Source: Rhodamnia argentea
Lineage: Eukaryota > Streptophyta > Magnoliopsida > Myrtales > Myrtaceae
Length of the DNA stretch: 64,000 nt
NCBI RefSeq assembly: GCF_020921035.1
Contig: NC_063152.1
Span: 31,495,903 to 31,559,902 of the forward strand
Direction: 5' to 3'
Within the stretch, counting starts at the first letter, position 1, and each line of letters opens with the position of its first letter. Positions 58,137-64,000 of the stretch are shown in pieces. Below the pieces are notes generated by a model. That model did not search any database, was not told the DNA's origin, and saw nothing but the letters and a program-made list of their open reading frames with translations. Position numbers and translations under genes: made by a program.

Positions 58137-58359
58137 TTAGAGGTGTCGGCCTCTTCCCGGTAATCCAAAAACTTATGCAAGTTAAAACATTGATCGCAGA
58201 AACATTGGAACTTTGACGACGGATTGTACCTAATCGATCTTGAATCGAGAATGATACCGTTAACCATCCGCTGCCTCCGATCGCCGGACCACCATCTATC
58301 TTCTTCCATTAACAACTCATTTAATAAAATTTGACTAACCCATATTGACACCTCTAGTC
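58137..58359. mobile_element. Short hAT-like element
   Basis: Left TAGAGGTGTCGG; right end, reverse complemented, TAGAGGTGTCAATATGG. Flanking 8-mers GTCGTGAT and GTCGAGAC agree at 6 of 8, so a decayed TSD is possible. Confidence 0.5.
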
Positions 58360-58850
58360 GAGACATGGGGCCATAGCACGATGAGGTTGTAGGTAGTGAT
58401 AGTAAAATGGGTCTAGACATATGTGGCTTGGCAAGGGCCACGCCGGCGACCGGCCCAACCCTCACCCACAGCTGGCAAGGGTCGACCCTCGCCCGATTTC
58501 GTAAGACGAAAAAATAAAAATAAATCAAAATTCATTTGTTAAGATTATTCACAATGTTTTTAGTAATATCATGTTTTTCAAAAATTTACAAGAGATATGT
58601 TTTCGTAGATTAGTAAATGTGGAAGTGTTTTAGCGGCACGTGTCGGGTCAGGTGTGGGTTGAGAATTTCGTATTACAATAAATGGGTTATACGGGTTGTA
58701 TCTATCGTTTTTGTGAAATATATGTTAACATTAGGCGAATTCATTAACTCGATGAAATTTTGATCACATTATGCTTCAATCTCCAATGATGTCTGTTTAA
58801 AATCTTAATTGTCTACGAGATGTATTTTTCATTTTATTTACATTAAAATT
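58360..58850. other. Intergenic
   Basis: Includes a GC-rich patch at 58420-58500 (GGCCACGCCGGCGACCGGC) like the cores of several TIR elements. Confidence 0.35.
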
Positions 58851-58859
58851 CGCTCGAGC

Positions 58860-59200
58860 TACAGTGGCTGCGAAGAGCATCGAGGAAACGGAGGATGAAG
58901 TCACCACCGGGTACGTCAGCGCTGAGGTAAGAGACTCGGAGAGGACTGCGACGGAGACGCGACGGAGACAGTTGCAAGCCAACGCGAGGAGACACCGTGA
59001 CGCGACGGCGGACCCGGTTTCGCCACGACAGAGCAGAGCAACAGGTGGGATAATTAGCCCGACCCGACCACTGAAACTGCGTCACCTCTGTCGTCACCTT
59101 CTCGGACTTTACATCTGTCCTGGTGGACACGGACACACCCTCCCACAAGAGCGACCGGACATCTTTTACCCAAGTTCGTCGCACCCACTTGAACATTGAA
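58860..59200. other. GC-richer open region, unassigned
   Basis: Open in both senses for over 110 codons (plus 58864-59199; minus 58843-59196), Arg/Ser/Thr-rich. No family is recognised. It may be a gene fragment or chance openness from high GC. Confidence 0.3.
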
Positions 59201-59396
59201 ACGCTGTGAGATCAATTTTCTTTTTTCAATCAACAACAAAATTTAAATTATGCCCAAGTGACCTCATTATCCCGCCTTTTTTTTTTTTGTCGTATTGGTA
59301 CGAATTTGGAATTTTGGTGACATGAAAAAAAAAATTGGGTTTGCGGTAGCCAAAATTTCTAGTGATTTCACGCGGTTTCGTAAGTGTTTTACCAAG

Positions 59397-59656
59397 AGAA
59401 GATTATAAAAAAAAATCCACAATTTATTGTATTTTTACCAATTTAGTCATAAACATTTTAGTTTTGACAATTCAATCCTAAACATTTTGTATTTGTGTCA
59501 ATTTAGTCCTAATTTTTTTTTAACTAATTCAGTCCTAAACCTTATGTATTCATGCTAATTCAGTCTATCTAGTCAATTTGGCCGGTCGGTGCGGACGTGA
59601 ACCCGACCGGGGCTAATTGGGCAAATTTCTAATAGTATTTTAATATATATTTATAT

Positions 59657-59689
<33 letters not shown>

Positions 59690-59986
59690 GTTCATCTTCT
59701 TCGACCTTGTAGGCCATTGGCGTTGCTGTCGCTGGGTGCTCGACGGCGGCAATGCCGGTGACCGATCGTCGGATCGAAGAGAGGAAGAACATGAACAAAA
59801 AAAAAGGAAAAAAATAAAGAATTTGAAAAAATATTCGAATACTACTAGAAATTTTCCTGTCAATGTTGGCCATTCAAAGTTGAATTGGAGAAAAATGAAA
59901 AAAGTCTAGGATTGAATTAATACAAAAAAAAAAAAAAAGTTCAATACTGAATTGACGAAAGTGCAATTTTTTTATATAATTTTCCC
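59397..59986. mobile_element. MULE family A copy with 9-bp TSD
   Basis: Left AGAAGATTATAAAAAAAAAT; right end, reverse complemented, GGGAAAATTATATAAAAAAA. Flanks TTTACCAAG (59388-59396) and TTTACCAAA (59987-59995) agree at 8 of 9. Arms of the CAATTCAATCCTAAAC type; GC-richer core at 59700-59775. Confidence 0.8.
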
Positions 59987-60159
59987 TTTACCAAAAGATC
60001 GTCGGGTCATAGCCTGATAGCGTAATGACACTGAGGGGCGTTTTTCCGTGATCAGGCTGATATCCAAATGTGGAAAAAGTTTGTAGAAGATAATAGGAAA
60101 GCGGTTATATTGATATTTTGCAAACTTAAAAATCTTTGATTAAAAAAAGAAAACCCTTA

Positions 60160-60840
60160 AAAATCTGGAGGAAGCTGACATGGACTTGGCCGGCACTAAT
60201 TGCGAAAATTTCTAATAGTATTTTATTAATTTTTAAAATTCTTCATTCTTTTTTTTTTTTTTTTTGGTTCATCTTCTTTTCCTAGTCAATGAGGTCGAGC
60301 TTCGCAGGCCAATGGCGCTGCCTGCCACTAGGCCGATCTCTCCTAGCGGCGGAGGTACTAGTGGCCAACGCTCCAGTGGGTCGCTCGATCGGAGAGAGGA
60401 AGAAGATGAAAATAAAAAGAAAAAAAAGAAACGAAAAAAAAAATAAAGAATTTGAAAAAATATTAAAATATTATTAAAAATTGTCTTGTCGGCGTCGACC
60501 GGTCAAAGTTTACCAGATGGAATGAATTGACAAGAAATGATTGGCAAAAAAAAAAAAAAAAGGCTAAGGACTAAATTAGCACAAATACAAAATGTTTATG
60601 ACTAAATTGACACAAATCCAAAAAATTTAAGACTAAATTGACAAAAGTGCAATAAATTTAAAACCTTTTTTTCACAATTTTCCCTTTAACAAGAGATGGT
60701 CGGATCAAAACCTGATAGCGTGATGACACTAAGGGGCATTTTACAGTAATCCGGCTAATATCCCAATTTGAAAATGTTTGTACAAGATAGTAGGAAATCG
60801 GTTATATTAAGATTTTGACAAACTTAAAATTCTCGAGGAA
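60160..60840. repeat. Duplicate of the MULE right part plus flank
   Basis: Starts inside the element (matching ACTAATTG..AAATTTCTAATAGT at 59610) and runs through its right TIR (60665-60686) into the same flank: CTGATAGCGT.ATGACACT and GGTTATATT.A.ATTTTG occur in both copies (59987-60140 and 60687-60835). The left TIR is missing. Confidence 0.8.
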
Positions 60841-61390
60841 GAGATATAAGCCAAGATTTGCAGATTAGGTAAAGACTAGAGAGTTCGTTTGAATAATTTT
60901 TTTGAAATCCAAGATTAGTAGGGCGACGCTTTATGCTATCAAATATCGAAAATGCCCTCCTCTTTAAGAACCCATTATTAGCATCAAGCTTTCGGGGTGG
61001 CTCGTTCAAGACTTACTCGAACAATTATTCAATAGAAAATAAGATCTTTGATTTTGTCTCATCGAGATAGAGATAGGAAAAAGAGAGATTTTTGTCATTT
61101 GTGGATCACTCGGAAAAATGCAGTAATTCGACAGAATAGAGTATCCTATAGTTACAATATATTATTACACAATCTGTACAAAAGACAGTTGCTTCTTAAT
61201 CGTAAAATACTTAGTGACTTCTTTCTCCATTTGCTTGATTTCTTCTGCTTAAAAACTACGCCGATTGATGGCTATGCGCAAAAGATCCGAGCGGATTCTC
61301 CTCTCACAGCTGAAACCCCTGCTCTAAAGTAGGGGCTGCAAAATCTGCTCCAACTGAAGAAATCCTCTAATCGATGGAAGTCAAAGGCTT
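60841..61390. other. Intergenic, nothing recognised
   Basis: Short frames only. Confidence 0.35.
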
Positions 61391-61399
61391 CAAGGTCAA

Positions 61400-61768
61400 G
61401 TACGATGCATGTGGGATCTCTAGATCTTCAGTGGGATATCTTCGGTGATAACCTTTCTCTTGTGGAACTTCCGATCGATCTAACCCATCGGGCCCCTGGC
61501 CCATGGCCCATCGCGAATATACTCACTGACTGTAGAGAAATGTTGGACCAAGCGAACGGGGTCCGTATTAAGTTCTCTCCCCGTGAAGCGAACTCTTGTG
61601 CGGACTGGTTAGCCAAAGCTCATAGACTAGGTTTTCTTTGTTCTAATTGGCTGTCTATGCGCCCCTCCATCCTTCGGGATCTGTTGTGTTTTGAAATTAA
61701 TTATGGTTGTTTTTCGGACTCTGTTTAGTGAATGAAAGTCCTCGTCTTTGCACCCAAAAAAAAAAAAA
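61400..61768 (+). pseudogene. 5'-truncated LINE tail (RNase H end) with poly(A)
   Basis: A 107-codon frame (61405-61728) matches the C-terminus of LINE ORF2 RNase H (FSPREANSCADWLAKAHRLG). A short 3'UTR ends in an A-run at 61756-61768. Classic 5'-truncated insertion. Confidence 0.82.
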
Positions 61769-61970
61769 CTCCAAGTACACGCCATGGATGTATAAACCAT
61801 CATACCTGCCGAGCCATACTTAAAATAATCAAGCGAATTCATATAAAAAAAAGTGGTAAGCCAGCTCTTCCCAAATAATCGGAAAAAAAAAAATCAAAGC
61901 CGAATATCTCTGGGCCTAAGAGCAAAGAAAAAGCCCATTTCGCGGTTGTGTTCTAAATAGCATTATTATG

Positions 61971-62526
61971 TAGGGGTGAGCATGGTCCGGTTCCCTCAGG
62001 AATCAACACTGGACCGGTGGTCCCGATTACCAATTTCCAGAACCGGGGACCAGCCAGTCCAATGGAATTGATAAAATTAAAATAAAAGAGAAATGTATTT
62101 AAAAAAGAAGGGATATGTTCGATATTCACATGTCTACGTACAATATTCTCGTGATTCGCATATGGATGTCCAAGTCATAGTGAATATCGAATAAAATGTT
62201 TGATACTGTACATGGTTATGTGAATCTCATTTCTACGTGCAATATTGCATTTAACGAGAAGACATTCAACTACAAATTTTCCCCCACAGGCAAGTCCCTT
62301 TCGTTGCCTAAACTCTCATTCTTACCCATACCAGCTGTACTTAAAAAAATAAAAAATTTGTAGGTTCGGGTGGGCAATTCATCGTTCGGTTCTCTCTAGA
62401 ATCGGGAACCGGACTGGTCAAGCATTGATTCCACCATGAGAAACCAGTGACCTCCAGAATCGAACTAAATCCGTCGGTCTGGTTCGGGTGATTTCCGATC
62501 AAATCGGCCCATTTTGATCATCCCTG
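61971..62526. mobile_element. Non-autonomous hAT element with perfect 8-bp TSD
   Basis: Left TAGGGGTGAGCATGGTCCGG; right end, reverse complemented, CAGGGATGATCAAAATGGGC. Perfect duplication TTATTATG at 61963-61970 and 62527-62534. 556 bp, GGTTCC/CCGG subterminal motifs, no transposase. Confidence 0.92.
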
Positions 62527-62786
62527 TTATTATGTGAAGGCGCTAAGCGACTGTCCTAGCAAAACAAAGACTGGTTGGGGATAGTTTCGATTAAGGTCTC
62601 ATAATCGTAAAATTTTACGAGCTAAGCCGCCTGCCGAAGCTGCTGGGATTGCAAACAAAGTAGATGTTTTCTAATGCATGCGATCTTATCTCCTTAAAAG
62701 CAACAAAAAAAAAACTGTTTAGTTTGTTTGTTGAGATATTTTTTCTCTCGGTGTCTTTATCCACAAACAGAAACTTTGGAGTTGGT

Positions 62787-62792
62787 TATAAA
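62787..62792 (+). promoter_or_regulatory. TATA box of the sugar transporter gene
   Basis: TATAAA about 230 bp before the ATG. It predicts a leader of about 200 nt opening in the (GA)n tract at 62818-62837. Confidence 0.55.
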
Positions 62793-63018
62793 CCCTAAAG
62801 ATCCCCTAAAATCTAGAGAGAGAGAGAGAGAGAGAGATATCCACATCCAAACTGCAGATTGGATAAAGTAGAGAGATCAAGTATAAGTAGGGAGATGAAT
62901 GCCTGCTTCTCTACAAAGACCCAACAAAGGACTTCTTCTTCTTCTTTCCACTCTTTAGGTTTCCCTCTGTATTTACATGTTTGATGAACGTTAGATACAG
63001 ACTGCATAGCTAAGCAAT

Positions 63019-64000
63019 ATGGCAGGTGGTGGTCTCGTCACCGGTCCCGGAAAGAACTATCCGGGCAATCTCACGTGCAGGGTTTTCATGACCTGCATCG
63101 TCGCGGCGACCGGAGGTTTGATCTTCGGCTATGATCTCGGCATATCAGGTCTCTCTCTCTCTGACTCCTGATGAAGCGTAAGGATTTTTGCGTATCAGAT
63201 TATCTTGCACAATGAAGTTTGTAGCGTCGATGGGGAACGAACGTAGCTCCAATCTCTGTGCCAAAGATTATCATGGGCTAGATTGGTAAACAGCGAACGA
63301 TTTGATCATTATCTATCGACCTAAGTTGAAAGATCCGAAGTCTATCTTTGTTCAGATTATTACAACAACAATGACGACAACATAAGTGTGTTTAAGCAAA
63401 TGTTCTGATGTATGTTCAGTGCTTCTGGTTTTTGATAACGACGCGTTGCAGGTGGAGTTACGTCGATGGACTCCTTCTTGAAGGAGTTCTTTCCCTCGGT
63501 CTACCAGAAGGAGTCGTCGGTGACGCCATCCGACGATCAGTACTGCAAGTTCAACAGCCAGATCCTGACCCTGTTCACCTCGTCGCTCTACTTGGCGGCG
63601 CTCGTGTCGTCGATGGCAGCGTCCTCCGTAACCCGGGCCTTTGGGAGGCGGTTTACGATGCTCTCGGGTGGCCTCCTCTTCTGTGCTGGCGCGATCATCA
63701 ACGGCTTTGCCAAGTACGTCTGGATGCTCATTGTCGGCCGCATCTTACTAGGGTTTGGCATTGGATGTGCTAATCAGGTATTGCTTTGATTTTGATTATC
63801 AAAGGGGACTATCTTATGTGCTAATTACTATGTTGTTTTGATTTCGATACGTGACTAAATTCTCATTATGGTATTTTTTTGGCCTCCGATTTGTAGTCTG
63901 TACCGATCTATGTATCCGAAACGGCTCCCTACAAGTACCGCGGCGCGCTGAATATGATGTTCCAATTAGCAATCACGATCGGGATCCTTATAGCCAACCT
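63019..64000 (+). CDS. STP: STP-type hexose/H+ symporter, N-terminal part
   Basis: Exons 63019-63148, 63452-63777 and 63897 to beyond the window end, GT-AG, phases consistent. The protein starts [21 protein letters not shown]1 contains [18 protein letters not shown], the first STP signature, split by intron 1 at the usual place. Helix 2/3 loop: TRAFGRR (RxGRR motif). Exon 3 starts [19 protein letters not shown], the PESPR-like cytosolic motif region, followed by [13 protein letters not shown]. STPs take up monosaccharides with protons at the plasma membrane. About 185 of an expected ~510 residues are seen; the rest lies outside the window. The leader has a GA tract and CTT repeats. Confidence 0.95.

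Noticed and set aside
1..64000. tRNA, rRNA or CRISPR features
   Set aside because: No cloverleaf with good A and B boxes, no rRNA words, and no regular spacer array were seen; the tandem arrays found are degenerate eukaryotic repeats.

Overview
The window is nuclear DNA from a flowering plant, almost certainly a dicot. The genes have GT-AG introns, the families are plant-specific (HOTHEAD, PHT5, DREB1/CBF, TRM/DUF4378, STP), there is a MIR399 locus, and AT-rich intergenic DNA is full of TIR elements, hAT and MULE non-autonomous elements, LINE tails and one Ty3/gypsy end. A woody dicot of the Myrtales type would fit the repeat style, but that is a weak impression from memory.

Layout. 1-1504: 3' end of a chromodomain Ty3/gypsy element with its LTR. 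1663-2545: a MULE-type TIR element with a 9-bp target duplication. 3781-5712 (-): intronless molybdenum-cofactor-sulfurase-like PLP protein. 6.6-12.2 kb: repeats (hAT remnants, a fold-back element, TIR elements). 13105-13255 (-): a MIR399 hairpin with a TATA box and two PHR1-binding (P1BS) motifs upstream. 14490-18463 (-): six-exon HOTHEAD-like GMC oxidoreductase, 579 aa. 22017-27796 (-): ten-exon PHT5/VPT-type SPX-MFS vacuolar phosphate transporter, 698 aa, with a further 5'UTR exon near 29.2-29.45 kb. 30-48 kb: gene desert made of hAT and MULE elements, local duplications, a ~60-bp-period array, a tandem segmental duplication (about 35.2-41.7 against 41.8-44.3 kb) and a 2.46-kb long-TIR MULE. 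48941-52291 (-): three-exon DUF4378/TRM-like protein, 486 aa. 53.76-55.01 kb: broken LINE 3' end. 56064-56819 (-): intronless DREB1/CBF factor, 251 aa. 58-62.5 kb: hAT-like elements, a duplicated MULE, a second LINE tail. 63019-64000 (+): first three exons of an STP-type hexose/H+ symporter, cut by the window end.

How the genes relate. The outstanding biology is phosphate homeostasis. A PHR1-type MIR399 gene (miR399 silences PHO2/UBC24 and so raises phosphate uptake) lies about 9 kb from a PHT5 vacuolar phosphate loader on the same strand. From memory, Arabidopsis MIR399B (AT1G63005) lies next to PHT5;1 (AT1G63010), and PHT5;3 (AT4G22990) lies next to a Moco-sulfurase-like gene (AT4G22980). 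This window therefore carries both linkages in one block, which suggests an ancestral gene order. The other genes (cuticle/GMC oxidoreductase, cold-response CBF, TRM, hexose transporter) show no evident functional link. I found no wholly new multi-gene system. The least described structures are the TIR elements with ~60-bp periodic subterminal arrays, the segmental duplication with empty-site evidence, and the gene-like cargo of the long-TIR MULE.
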